Positions 1 through 8,121 of a stretch of DNA of 64,000 bases are shown here, piece by piece. How positions within the stretch are numbered: position 1 is the stretch's first letter; the number at the start of each line of letters is the position of its first letter. Under the pieces are notes generated by a model, which did no database searches, was not told the DNA's origin, and saw only the letters and a program-made list of their open reading frames with translations. Both the position numbers and the translations under genes were made by a program. This DNA is from Anabaena sp051781005 (GTDB lineage Bacteria; Cyanobacteriota; Cyanobacteriia; Cyanobacteriales; Nostocaceae), in the NCBI RefSeq assembly GCF_051781005.1, contig NZ_JBPWOA010000023.1, positions 62,001 through 126,000 of the forward strand, in the 5' to 3' direction.

Positions 1-100
1 GTGAATAATACTCCTGTACTCTTGAAGATTATCAATCAATATCATGACAATGTAATGGTTGAAATGTAAAATTATACTTTAATGCAGCGTAAACAACGGA

Positions 101-3100
101 ATGTCACAGTCTGGACTACTTGAATTAGCACATGAAAAGCTTCACTGGCCAACTCCACAAGAAATTTTGGAGCCATCTGGTGCTGGACCAAGTGTTTATG
201 CACGAATCGCTAGGGAAAAATTAGGTAGAACTATCCGCAAACTTTCAGATGGTCATGGTGTGCAAATAGGCGTGCTGGCTGCAAATCCTCAAGGGGATTC
301 AACAGAAACACCTATTGCTTTAGTGTGCGATTTTCCAGGAGAAGTATCAGAGGAAACATTAAAGAAAACTTATAGACTTGCTTGGAGTTTTTCGCGTACA
401 CCGTCACTCATTACAACAGAACCTAACCGATTAAGAATTTGGACGTGCTATGAAAAACCTCCAAAAGAAGATGATATTATAAAGCCTGTAGTTAATGTTT
501 CTAAACAGGAAATTGAGTCATTTAATCAGTTATCTCTTTCAGGTCAAGCTGCTGAAACTTTGCGGTTACACTGGGCTGATTTAGTATCAGGTCAATTTTT
601 TCAAGAACATAGCCAGCGATTTCAACGAAAAAAAGCCGCTGACCAGATGCTATTGAAAAATCTGAAAAGCGTTCGGAAAAGACTTCAGAAAAATGAACTT
701 GATGATGACACAATTCATGATTTATTAGCAAGAATTATTTTTATTCAATTCCTTTTTGACCGTCAAGATTCTGAAGGTAATCCTGGCTTAAATACAACTT
801 TACTGGATTATTTATATAGAACTGGTGAATTATCGGCTAAATACTTTCGTTTAGCTGACATATTAAGAAATCATAGAGATAGTTATAAATTTTTTCGTTG
901 GCTTAATAGCAAGTTCAATGGTGATTTATTCCCAGGTAAGGGAGCTACCGAAGAAGAACGTGAAGCTGAATGGCAAACAGAAGAACAAAAAGTTAAACAA
1001 CCTCATCTAAATATACTTGCTGATTTTGTCAGTGGTCATGTAGACATTGAAACTGGACAATTAAGTCTATGGCCATACTACCATTTTGACGTTATACCTT
1101 TAGAGTTTATTAGCAGTATATATGAGGAGTTTGTTAGTAAAGAATCTGGCACAGGAGTTCATTACACACCAGAACATATAGTTGACTTTGTACTAGATGG
1201 TGTTTTACCTTGGGATAGTCAAGAATGGGATATCAAGATTCTTGATCCTGCTTGTGGTTCAGGAATTTTCCTGGTTAAAGCATTCCAACGTTTAATTCAT
1301 AGATGGGAACAAGCTCATCCAAGAACAATTAAGCCAAGTGATTTAAAATATTTACTAGAAAATAATTTATTTGGTGTTGATGTAGATGCTCAAGCAGTAA
1401 GAGTAGCATCTTTTAGTCTTTATTTAACCATGCTTGATAAAGTTGAACCTCAATATTATTGGGAGAATGAGTTTCGCTTTCCTATATTACGTGAACGTCA
1501 ATTAATTGCTGCTGATTTTTTTCAAGAAGATAAAGAAGGTTTTCGTTCTGTTGAAGATGCTGGTAAATATGATTTAGTTGTTGGTAATGCACCATGGGGT
1601 AAAAATTCCGTAAAGAAATCTTTATACATAGATTCTTGGAAGAATAGACCTGAAAATCGGAATAGATGGAATACTTCTTATGGTAATATTGCTCTTTTCT
1701 TTCTACCAAAAGCTGTTACTTTAACTAAATTGGGTGGACAAATAGCAATGATGCAACCTGCAATGGCTTTGATTTTTAATCAAAGTAGACCTGCTAGGAG
1801 ATTCCGTAACACTCTCTTTTCAGATTTCAAAATAGAAGAAATAGTTAATTTGTCTGCATTACGTTTTGGACTTTTTAAAGATGCTATTTCTCCAACTTGT
1901 ATCATTACTATGTCCGCAATACCCCCTGACGGTGAGCCTTTGACGTACATTTGTCCCAAGCCCGTTATGACAAATGAGGATGACTATCATATAGTAATTG
2001 AGCCAGATTATATTAATACAATTTACCCACAAGAGGCAATAACAGATCCATTAGTTTGGACAGCTTTAATGTGGGGAGGAAGACGCGATCTAAATCTTGT
2101 TAGGAGATTAAGTAGATTTAATAATCTTACACAATTAGAGAATAATAATATTGCTATTAGTAGTCAGGGAATAATTAGAGGTACTAAGAAAGAAAGGTAT
2201 AAAGAACTTTTAGATAGAAGAGTTTTAGAAACTACGAATTTTCCAAAAGGTACACTTATTCATCTTAAAAAAGAAGACCTTCCCATTAATCAAGATATTT
2301 ATGCAGAAAGAGCAAGAGTAGAAAAAATAGGTGCTTTTAATTTACCACAATTGATAATCAAACAAAGCTGGTTAGCATCACAGAAACGCTTTCGAGCAGC
2401 CTTAACTGAAGCAGATAGCACTGATGAAGGAATTATTTGCTCTGGAAGCTATTTAAGTGTACATATACCACAAGAATTTGCTTCGATTTTGGAAGTTGCT
2501 TGTTTAACTTATAACAGTAAATTAGCTGTTTATTATCTTCTACTTTCAAGTGCTTCATTTGCCGCATACCGACCTAAAGTTAATGTGGAAGATTTACGAC
2601 AAGTACCACTTCCAAAACCACAGAAAGGATTGCTTCAAGATATTAAAACTATTAATGATGTAGATTTATATATAAGTGAAGTATTTGATTTAAAAAATAG
2701 TGAGTCAGTGCTAATTCAGGATATTGTTGATTATACTCTACAAGACTTTAAAGGAGATATTGCTTCCCCCGGACGAAAAAGAACTCACCGTAGAAATAAT
2801 AGCCAATCTAACAATAATAATGAACCTGAACTTACCGCATATTGTGAGTATTTTTTGCGAGTTCTTAAAGCAGGATTTGGACAAGATAAACAAGTTTTTG
2901 CCACCATATTTCAGGAACAAACTAAGACTCTTCTTCCTATTCGCTTAGTGGCTATTTATCTTAATAAGCCTGATTCTGAAGGTGTTCATATTAAACCTAT
3001 TGACTCCCCTGATTTAATGGAACGCTTGGAAAACTTAAATAAGTTGTATCTGGAAAGAGGAAGTATAGAAAATGGTGGCATCTTTTATCAGCGTGTTGCC

Positions 3101-3292
3101 AGAATCTATGATTCTGTGCAAATGAATGGGATAAAAATTCCTACTATTTATTTAATCAAACCTGACAAAATTCGTTATTGGACTCGCTCTATGGCTTTAA
3201 GAGATGCTGATGAAGTAGCCGCAGATATTATGACGTGGCAGACAACATTTGATACAGAATCAGAGGTTATAGAGGAGTCATATAGTGGTTAG
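101..3292 (+). CDS. N6-adenine DNA methyltransferase, Eco57I/type IIG-like
   Basis: Predicted S-adenosylmethionine-dependent adenine-N6 methyltransferase of 1063 residues, the modification half of a restriction-modification-like pair. The SAM-binding motif DPACGSG is at about residues 382-388. The catalytic motif at about 495-500 reads GNAPWG, a variant of the usual NPPY/F. The long N-terminus and the C-terminal third, which probably recognises the target, resemble single-chain type IIG/Eco57I-like enzymes in size. I see no convincing PD-(D/E)XK nuclease motif in this protein; the following gene supplies one and overlaps it by 8 bases. The ATG at 101 is the first good start. Codon use is AT-rich and I found no HIP1 site in the gene, which fits horizontal acquisition. 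A BREX PglX-like role is possible, but no other BREX genes are visible. Confidence 0.82.
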   Translation: MSQSGLLELAHEKLHWPTPQEILEPSGAGPSVYARIAREKLGRTIRKLSDGHGVQIGVLAANPQGDSTETPIALVCDFPGEVSEETLKKTYRLAWSFSRTPSLITTEPNRLRIWTCYEKPPKEDDIIKPVVNVSKQEIESFNQLSLSGQAAETLRLHWADLVSGQFFQEHSQRFQRKKAADQMLLKNLKSVRKRLQKNELDDDTIHDLLARIIFIQFLFDRQDSEGNPGLNTTLLDYLYRTGELSAKYFRLADILRNHRDSYKFFRWLNSKFNGDLFPGKGATEEEREAEWQTEEQKVKQPHLNILADFVSGHVDIETGQLSLWPYYHFDVIPLEFISSIYEEFVSKESGTGVHYTPEHIVDFVLDGVLPWDSQEWDIKILDPACGSGIFLVKAFQRLIHRWEQAHPRTIKPSDLKYLLENNLFGVDVDAQAVRVASFSLYLTMLDKVEPQYYWENEFRFPILRERQLIAADFFQEDKEGFRSVEDAGKYDLVVGNAPWGKNSVKKSLYIDSWKNRPENRNRWNTSYGNIALFFLPKAVTLTKLGGQIAMMQPAMALIFNQSRPARRFRNTLFSDFKIEEIVNLSALRFGLFKDAISPTCIITMSAIPPDGEPLTYICPKPVMTNEDDYHIVIEPDYINTIYPQEAITDPLVWTALMWGGRRDLNLVRRLSRFNNLTQLENNNIAISSQGIIRGTKKERYKELLDRRVLETTNFPKGTLIHLKKEDLPINQDIYAERARVEKIGAFNLPQLIIKQSWLASQKRFRAALTEADSTDEGIICSGSYLSVHIPQEFASILEVACLTYNSKLAVYYLLLSSASFAAYRPKVNVEDLRQVPLPKPQKGLLQDIKTINDVDLYISEVFDLKNSESVLIQDIVDYTLQDFKGDIASPGRKRTHRRNNSQSNNNNEPELTAYCEYFLRVLKAGFGQDKQVFATIFQEQTKTLLPIRLVAIYLNKPDSEGVHIKPIDSPDLMERLENLNKLYLERGSIENGGIFYQRVARIYDSVQMNGIKIPTIYLIKPDKIRYWTRSMALRDADEVAADIMTWQTTFDTESEVIEESYSG

Positions 3293-3998
3293 AAGAGGAA
3301 ATATTCTTAAAAAGAGGTATCCAAATACAGGTGACTTTGTAGAATTGGCAAAAGCATGGAATCCTGATGCTATATCAATTTTGATAAAACTCGTTTGGGA
3401 AGGCTATGATTTGCTGGTTTCTGAGTTTTTATCACAAATTAATTTTGATGGAAATGAGGAGCAGTTAGAAAGAAGTATTACTCAAGCTCTTGTAGTGAAG
3501 ATTCATCAGGTTAAGACTGGGGACGAGCCTTTTTTAGTTCTACAAGAAGTGTATGAATTTGAAACCAGCAAATCAGCACAAGCTCAACCTCCACAGTATG
3601 ACATTGCATTTATTCTTATAGCTAATGACAGAATTATTTGGCCTTTAGAAGCTAAGATTTTGAAATCAGATGTAGATATAACTGAATATGTAAAAGAAAT
3701 AAATAAAAATTTTATGACTTGTAGATATGCTCCGTTCTCTAGTGAGGGAGGAATGCTGGGTTATCTTTTTTCTGGTGATTTAAACAAAGCTTTTAGCAAT
3801 ATTCAAACCAAAGTACCATGCACATTGAATGAGCATCCAGATTTTCCAACTCGTGATAATAAAACCTCAGATCACCAGCGAATAGTTCCTTCAGGAAAGT
3901 CATATCCGGTGAACTTTAGATGTCACCATTTACTATTCAAAATAATACCTACAGATACTAATGCTACAGATACTAATAATATATCTTCGATTGAATAA
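3285..3998 (+). CDS. Putative PD-(D/E)XK restriction nuclease partner
   Basis: Protein of 237 residues, probably the cleavage subunit paired with the upstream methyltransferase. Residues 105-124 read as a PD-(D/E)XK core: Asp106 in YDIAF, then a hydrophobic strand, then Glu122-x-Lys124 in PLEAK. It starts with GTG inside the last codons of the methyltransferase gene (8-base overlap). A strong Shine-Dalgarno sequence GAGGAG lies at 3272-3277, so the two are translationally coupled. The C-terminus is hydrophilic and Thr/Asn-rich. I do not recognise a named restriction family; the nuclease call rests on the motif and the operon context. The pair sits next to a fossil transposon gene (4012-4345), so it may be cargo. 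Confidence 0.6.
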   Translation: MVRRGNILKKRYPNTGDFVELAKAWNPDAISILIKLVWEGYDLLVSEFLSQINFDGNEEQLERSITQALVVKIHQVKTGDEPFLVLQEVYEFETSKSAQAQPPQYDIAFILIANDRIIWPLEAKILKSDVDITEYVKEINKNFMTCRYAPFSSEGGMLGYLFSGDLNKAFSNIQTKVPCTLNEHPDFPTRDNKTSDHQRIVPSGKSYPVNFRCHHLLFKIIPTDTNATDTNNISSIE

Positions 3999-4011
3999 AT
4001 TTAAAGCTTAC

Positions 4012-4345
4012 TCAAATACCCTTCTGATGTTTTACCATTTCCCCAAACGGTAAAAAATACCTTTGACACCACCCATCAACCCACAAAGCCAGAATTTTAA
4101 ACCTAGTCCCACAATTAGGACACTCAGACAGTAAACATAAATTATGATACTGACACCCCTGCATTACCTTCAACCGCAGCAGGAGGTAATATCTGCTCTA
4201 ATCTATCAGCATCAACCCCCAGAACCTTAGCCACAGCCTCCAACTGCTGCCGAGATGGTGGGGGGTTAAACCGAAATTTCTCCCAACGTGCGATCGCCGT
4301 AAGCCCCAACCTAAGCGATCGCACTGCCCGCCGCAGGCATTGCAC
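4012..4345 (-). pseudogene. tniQ: Decayed TniQ of type V-K CRISPR-associated transposon kind
   Basis: Remnant of the short (about 167-residue) TniQ found in ShCAST-like type V-K transposons. The first readable stretch (about 4314 down to 4172) encodes a half helix-turn-helix, ARWEKFRFNPPPSRQQLEAV, followed by AKVLGVDADRLEQILPPA. This closely matches my memory of the ARWERFHFNPRPSQQELEAI region of Scytonema TniQ. The frame then shifts. From about 4168 to the TGA at 4014-4012 another frame encodes CQYHNLCLLSECPNCGTRF and then LWVDGWCQR and FGEMVKHQK, matching the C-terminal zinc-ribbon part. About 30 residues between the two parts, including the first CxxC, are deleted. A small dispersed repeat (4315-4340) replaces the N-terminal coding sequence. 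The intact reading frame is only 67 codons, so it is not functional. Confidence 0.78.
4315..4340. repeat. Small dispersed repeat carrying HIP1, inside tniQ remnant
   Basis: On the minus strand this segment reads ATGCCTGCGGCGGGCA followed by GTGCGATCGC. The first 12 bases are identical to the start of another copy at about 9738 inside the GDSL gene. It lies exactly where homology to TniQ stops, so it looks like an insertion or replacement at the truncation point. Confidence 0.55.
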
Positions 4346-4552
4346 CCCCCAATCACCCCAGCCCTTTCAAATTACCAACAAAGTTGACAAGTTCTCTTGC
4401 AATTCAGGTATTTTCCCATGCAAGACCGTAACTTTTTGCAGGAATTGGGGTAAATCCTTGCGTTGTATTACAGAGATAGTAAGAAAACCCCAGTACCGCT
4501 ATAATTTATCTCTATCAGATACCCATAACTTCTACCAACCAGAGATTCACCA

Positions 4553-5443
4553 ATGCAGACTCTATTTAGCCTTGACAAAGTAGCTAAAAATTTAGAACAA
4601 CACGAAAACTCAAAACGGATTAAAAAATTAGTCTTTTGTGCTTGTAAAAATGTTTGGGAGAATGATCAAGATACCTTAGATCAGTTTAAATTACAAGAAT
4701 TAATTGAAGAATTATGCAGTTTGAACCCCACCATAGAGCATTGGAATTATACTTTATCTGAAGTTGTCAAAACCCTGAATAAAAAATCTGAATATACTCT
4801 TGTCGCTAGTGTAATTTTAAATGAAATAGAAAAAATATATATAGTACCAGAAGAAGTCACAGGAATAGTATTAAAACAACCTAATCAAAATGAAATATCA
4901 TCCAAAAACTTCCCAGAAAAATCTCCCGGCAAGGCAATTAAATCTCAATATAACCAATTTGATTTACGGCAAAATCTTATGAAATATACTAACCCGCTTA
5001 GGGCTAAAATAGTTTTATTTTCTGCACTTTATAATAAATTCACTTTCAAGGAAGAAGACTGGTTAAAATTGAAGACTAAAGAGCTTGATGTTTTGTTGCG
5101 AAAATTATTTGATTCTTGTGCAACTATCAAAGAGCTTGAATCTAAACTAAATAATACTATTATACATCTAGGCAACTCAGATGAAAATACTCAAGCATCC
5201 AGTGCAATCATCCGCGCTATGCAAGATTTTTATGGCGATATTGTATCTACACAACAAGAAAAAGCGTTGAATAACTATTCAATTCCAGAAGTTAAAACTA
5301 TAGTCAATACCAATTATCAACCTACGGTAATTGATGAATATGAATATGATGAAAACGAGGATAAAGATGAATATGAAGAAGATAATAACACTTGTCAAAT
5401 TGTCATGTCACCTCTAACAAATACACCCGATCAAAAACAATAA
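4553..5443 (+). CDS. Unknown protein with acidic C-terminal tail
   Basis: I do not recognise this 296-residue protein. The first 105 residues are predicted helical and charged (LDKVAKNLEQHENSKRIKKL). A Pro/Lys/Gln-rich linker follows near residues 106-140, then a second helical region (about 145-235). The tail is strikingly acidic and Tyr-rich (YEYDENEDKDEYEEDNN). There is no signal peptide or membrane segment, so it is probably cytoplasmic. It precedes the pentapeptide-repeat gene by 66 bases on the same strand and may share its transcript. A helical N-terminus followed by a low-complexity tail would fit an adaptor or assembly role, but that is inference only. Confidence 0.6.
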   Translation: MQTLFSLDKVAKNLEQHENSKRIKKLVFCACKNVWENDQDTLDQFKLQELIEELCSLNPTIEHWNYTLSEVVKTLNKKSEYTLVASVILNEIEKIYIVPEEVTGIVLKQPNQNEISSKNFPEKSPGKAIKSQYNQFDLRQNLMKYTNPLRAKIVLFSALYNKFTFKEEDWLKLKTKELDVLLRKLFDSCATIKELESKLNNTIIHLGNSDENTQASSAIIRAMQDFYGDIVSTQQEKALNNYSIPEVKTIVNTNYQPTVIDEYEYDENEDKDEYEEDNNTCQIVMSPLTNTPDQKQ

Positions 5444-5509
5444 TAGCAATTTTCGACTATTTTTAATCTTGTAAAAATTGAAAACCTGTAATAACTGAAA
5501 CTGAAAAAT

Positions 5510-6502
5510 ATGAATGCTAATGAATTTCTTAAGCAATATGCAAATGGAGAAACAAAATTTATCGAGGCTGACTTAAATGGGGTCAATTTATTTGGAGCAG
5601 ACTTAATTGGTATACGTTTAAGTCGGGCAGATTTATGTAATACCATCCTAATTTTTAGCTATCTCAATAGGGCAATTCTAGATAGGGCAAATCTCATTTG
5701 TGCAAAACTAAGTGGTGCGAACCTAAATCAGGCGAGTTTAATCAGTGCTAACTTACATGATGCGGATTTGCATGGTGCAAGTTTACAGGGTGCTGATTTG
5801 CGTAATGCGAATTTAACTTTAGCGGATATGCGAGATGTTAACTTGATGGATGCAGATCTGCGTGGTGCTGATTTAAGTGGTGCTAACCTAAAAGGTGCTT
5901 GTTTGCGTGGTGCGAACCTGCGAGAAGAAAAAAGAACCTACAGCGCTATTCTCCGAGGTGCTAACCTCAGTAAGGCTGATCTGCGGGGAACCAATTTAAC
6001 TGGTGCAGACTTAGCTAAAGTTGATCTTAGTGGTGCTAACTTGAGTGAGGCCATGCTGCGTCATGCCGATTTGAGTGATGCTAACTTGAGTGAAGCTATT
6101 TTGAATCAAACAGGTTTGAGTGATACTAACCTGGAGCGTGCTAATTTGAAAGGTGCCAACATGATCAATGCCAGATTGGAACGGTCAAATCTGAATGAAG
6201 CCGAACTTACAGGTGTTAATTTGTATGGTGCAATTATGCCAGATGCTAAATTAACTAGAGCCAAGTTGAGTCGAGCAAATTTGAGTTTTGCCAGATTGAG
6301 TAGAGTTGATTTAAGTCGGGCTAACCTGCGTGAGGCTAACCTAACGGAAACTGACTTGGTTGATGCCTATCTTGCTAAAACAGACTTGACGGGTGCTAAT
6401 TTAAGTCAGGCAAATCTGATCAGAGCAGAAATTAGCAGTACAAATCTGACCGGTGCAGATTTAACTGGCGCAGTAATGCCTGATGGTACAATTAATTACT
6501 AA
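5510..6502 (+). CDS. Long pentapeptide-repeat protein
   Basis: Protein of 330 residues made almost entirely of A(D/N)LXX pentapeptides from about residue 18 to the end. It is predicted to fold as a right-handed quadrilateral beta-helix. The N-terminal cap MNANEFLKQYANGETKF is the usual leader of cyanobacterial members, and a related leader (LKRYASGERNF) is seen in the shorter paralogue at 21368-21871. A short break near residues 139-150 (REEKRTYSA) interrupts the coil and would form a loop. There is no signal peptide. The family's roles vary (gyrase protection, scaffolding, unknown), and nothing here points to one. A tnpB remnant follows within 20 bases. Confidence 0.9.
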   Translation: MNANEFLKQYANGETKFIEADLNGVNLFGADLIGIRLSRADLCNTILIFSYLNRAILDRANLICAKLSGANLNQASLISANLHDADLHGASLQGADLRNANLTLADMRDVNLMDADLRGADLSGANLKGACLRGANLREEKRTYSAILRGANLSKADLRGTNLTGADLAKVDLSGANLSEAMLRHADLSDANLSEAILNQTGLSDTNLERANLKGANMINARLERSNLNEAELTGVNLYGAIMPDAKLTRAKLSRANLSFARLSRVDLSRANLREANLTETDLVDAYLAKTDLTGANLSQANLIRAEISSTNLTGADLTGAVMPDGTINY

Positions 6503-6519
6503 ATATTGAATTCTGTGCA

Positions 6520-6998
6520 AAACGCAATTTTAAGGTTGATGACTACTTGCATAAAGCCAGCAGATATTTAATCAACAGATTGATTGAATTAGATATAGGT
6601 ACTTTGGTAATTGGAAAAAATGAAGGTTGGAAACAAGAACTAAATATAGGTTCTAAAAATAACCAAAATTTTACTCAAATACCACATACCAGATTTATTG
6701 AACAGTTGACCTATAAAGCAAAATTAGAGGGTATTTCTGTAATTCTTCAAGAAGAAAGCTATACATCTAAATCTAGTTTTTTAGATCAAGATGTACTCCC
6801 CATATAAAAAAAGGGGGAAATCATTCTTTTAGCGGTAACAGAATTAAACGTGGTTTTTATAAATCTGCTCAAGGTATTTTAGTTAATGCAAATGTAAATG
6901 GATCGTTAAGTATTCTCAGAAAAGCAATCCCTAATGCTTTTGCAGATGAGATAAAGGGGATTTTAGTTTCCCCAGTAAAGGTAAAACTTTCAAAGTAA
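6520..6998 (+). pseudogene. Truncated, frameshifted TnpB (IS200/IS605 OrfB) remnant
   Basis: Only the C-terminal third of a TnpB survives. The frame opens without a proper start at about 6520 (RN.KVDDYLHKASRYLIN). It continues through IGTLVIGKN (the RuvC-II region), NNQNFTQIPHTRFIEQL and EESYTSKSSFLDQD, then hits a stop at 6805-6807 after LPI. From about 6807 the homologous sequence continues in another frame (KKGGNHSFSGNRIKRGFYKS, then NVNGSLSILRKA) to a TAA at 6996-6998. A single-base deletion in the A-rich run near 6808 explains the shift. The family match is clear because the order IGKN, IPH, EESYTSK, FSG, RG and NADVNGS-like is that of IS891/IS1341-type OrfB. This subfamily differs from the intact TnpB 1.6 kb downstream. 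Confidence 0.85.
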
Positions 6999-7066
6999 AA
7001 GATATTTGTCTATATTTCTATATTTTTTAGAACTATGCAAATTACATTTCAGAAAAAATTAATAAT

Positions 7067-7846
7067 ATGATCCAAATCCCAACTTTTAATTCTGTTGCAG
7101 AACAGCGGCTATATCTTCAGCAGCGCCTAGCTGCTGCATTCCGCTTATTTTCTCGGTTTGGGTTTGATGAGGGTGTTGCTGGTCATATTACCGCACGCGA
7201 CCCCGAAAATCCTCAAAATTTTTGGGTTAACCCCTTTGGAATGCACTTTGGTTTAATTCGAGTGAGCGACCTCATTTTAGTTAATCATCAAGGTGAGGTA
7301 ATTTACGGTAGTAGTCCAGTAAATCGGGCAGCTTTTGCTATTCATTCCCAAGTTCATGCAGCCCGTCCCGATGTCATTGCAGCGGCTCATGCCCATTCTA
7401 TCTACGGTAAAAGCTGGTCAAGTCTTGGCCGTCTGCTTGACCCCATTACCCAAGATGCTTGCGCTTTTTATCAAGACCATAGCCTGTTTGACGACTACAC
7501 AGGTGTTGTTCTCGACCCTAAAGAAGGTCAACGTATTGCTCAAACTCTAGGTCAAAATAAAGCTCTCATTCTCAAAAATCATGGACTACTAACAGTTGGT
7601 CACACAGTTGATGAGGCTGCTTGGTGGTTCATCACAATGGAGCGTTCTTGCCAAGCCCAATTATTAGCGGAAGCGGCTGGGAAACCTAGCCTTATCAAAC
7701 CAGAGTATGCTAGTTTGACCCAGAGCCAGGTTGGTTCCCATGAATTGGGTTGGTTTAGCTTTCAATCGTTGTATGAGATGATTGTCCGACAAGAACCCGA
7801 TTTATTGAACGCATCGCGGCAGTCCCTACCTTCAACGTACCCGTAA
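7067..7846 (+). CDS. Class II aldolase/adducin family protein
   Basis: Protein of 259 residues with the class II aldolase fold. A GHITARDP motif follows the N-terminal helices, and the metal-binding histidines are in AAAHAHSIYG and in the ILKNHGLLTVG strand. These are features of fuculose-phosphate aldolase and adducin-like enzymes that act on sugar phosphates or related ketols with a divalent metal. The substrate cannot be told from sequence. Spacing to the previous element is short and no partner enzyme is nearby. The last 11 residues (ASRQSLPSTYP) and the stop codon are encoded by the left end of the adjoining TnpB element, so the native C-terminus probably ended soon after EPDLLN. Confidence 0.85.
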   Translation: MIQIPTFNSVAEQRLYLQQRLAAAFRLFSRFGFDEGVAGHITARDPENPQNFWVNPFGMHFGLIRVSDLILVNHQGEVIYGSSPVNRAAFAIHSQVHAARPDVIAAAHAHSIYGKSWSSLGRLLDPITQDACAFYQDHSLFDDYTGVVLDPKEGQRIAQTLGQNKALILKNHGLLTVGHTVDEAAWWFITMERSCQAQLLAEAAGKPSLIKPEYASLTQSQVGSHELGWFSFQSLYEMIVRQEPDLLNASRQSLPSTYP

Positions 7847-7853
7847 GGTAGGG
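7824..7853. other. Left-end imperfect palindrome of the TnpB element
   Basis: Perfect 9-bp arms CCCTACCTT (7824-7832) and AAGGTAGGG (7845-7853) enclose a 12-base loop. In IS200/IS605 elements such a subterminal hairpin is bound by TnpA. The loop contains the stop codon now used by the aldolase gene (7844-7846). Confidence 0.7.
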
Positions 7854-7910
7854 ATTAGAGCGGGGTATTGTAGCAAAGCGGAAATAACCAATCTTTATTT
7901 ATTTAATTGG

Positions 7911-8048
7911 CTAATCTTTATTTGGTAGCGATTTTATGTAATCTTGAATGACCTCAGACATAGAAACTCCTAAATATTTAGCATATTTTTCTATTTTTTC
8001 TTTTTCTTGTTTAGTGAGTCTTACTATAACTTTTTCGGTTCTAGCCAT
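7911..8048 (-). CDS. Ribbon-helix-helix (Arc/CopG-like) protein of the TnpB element
   Basis: A 45-residue protein that begins MARTEKVIVRLTKQEKEKIE and continues KYAKYLGVSMSEVIQDYIKS. It shows the RHH pattern: a short beta strand (EKVIVRLT), helix A (KQEKEKIEKYAKYLG), a turn and helix B (SMSEVIQDYIKS). It starts with ATG at 8048 and is divergent from tnpB, 73 bases away, so it could bind the shared promoter region and repress tnpB or the element. Small RHH genes beside tnpB are common in cyanobacterial IS605-type elements. An antitoxin role is an alternative, but no toxin gene is adjacent. Confidence 0.75.
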   Translation of the reverse strand: MARTEKVIVRLTKQEKEKIEKYAKYLGVSMSEVIQDYIKSLPNKD

Positions 8049-8121
8049 GTATTTTTCTCAAATATGTGTTATCCTAATTGTACATACATAAAGAATAACA
8101 GGCAAGGAGGATGATTAGGCT

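Noticed and set aside
4346..4552. Possible remnant of CAST tnsC, CRISPR repeat or tracrRNA beside tniQ
   Set aside because: A short open stretch (VIQRKDLPQFLQKVTVLHGK) and a TTTGAAAGG word are present, but there is no repeat unit and no recognisable motif; too weak to claim.
5560..6490. Apparent DNA tandem repeat resembling an array
   Set aside because: The 15-base periodicity is explained by the A(D/N)LXX pentapeptides of the encoded protein; there are no spacers, so it is not a CRISPR.
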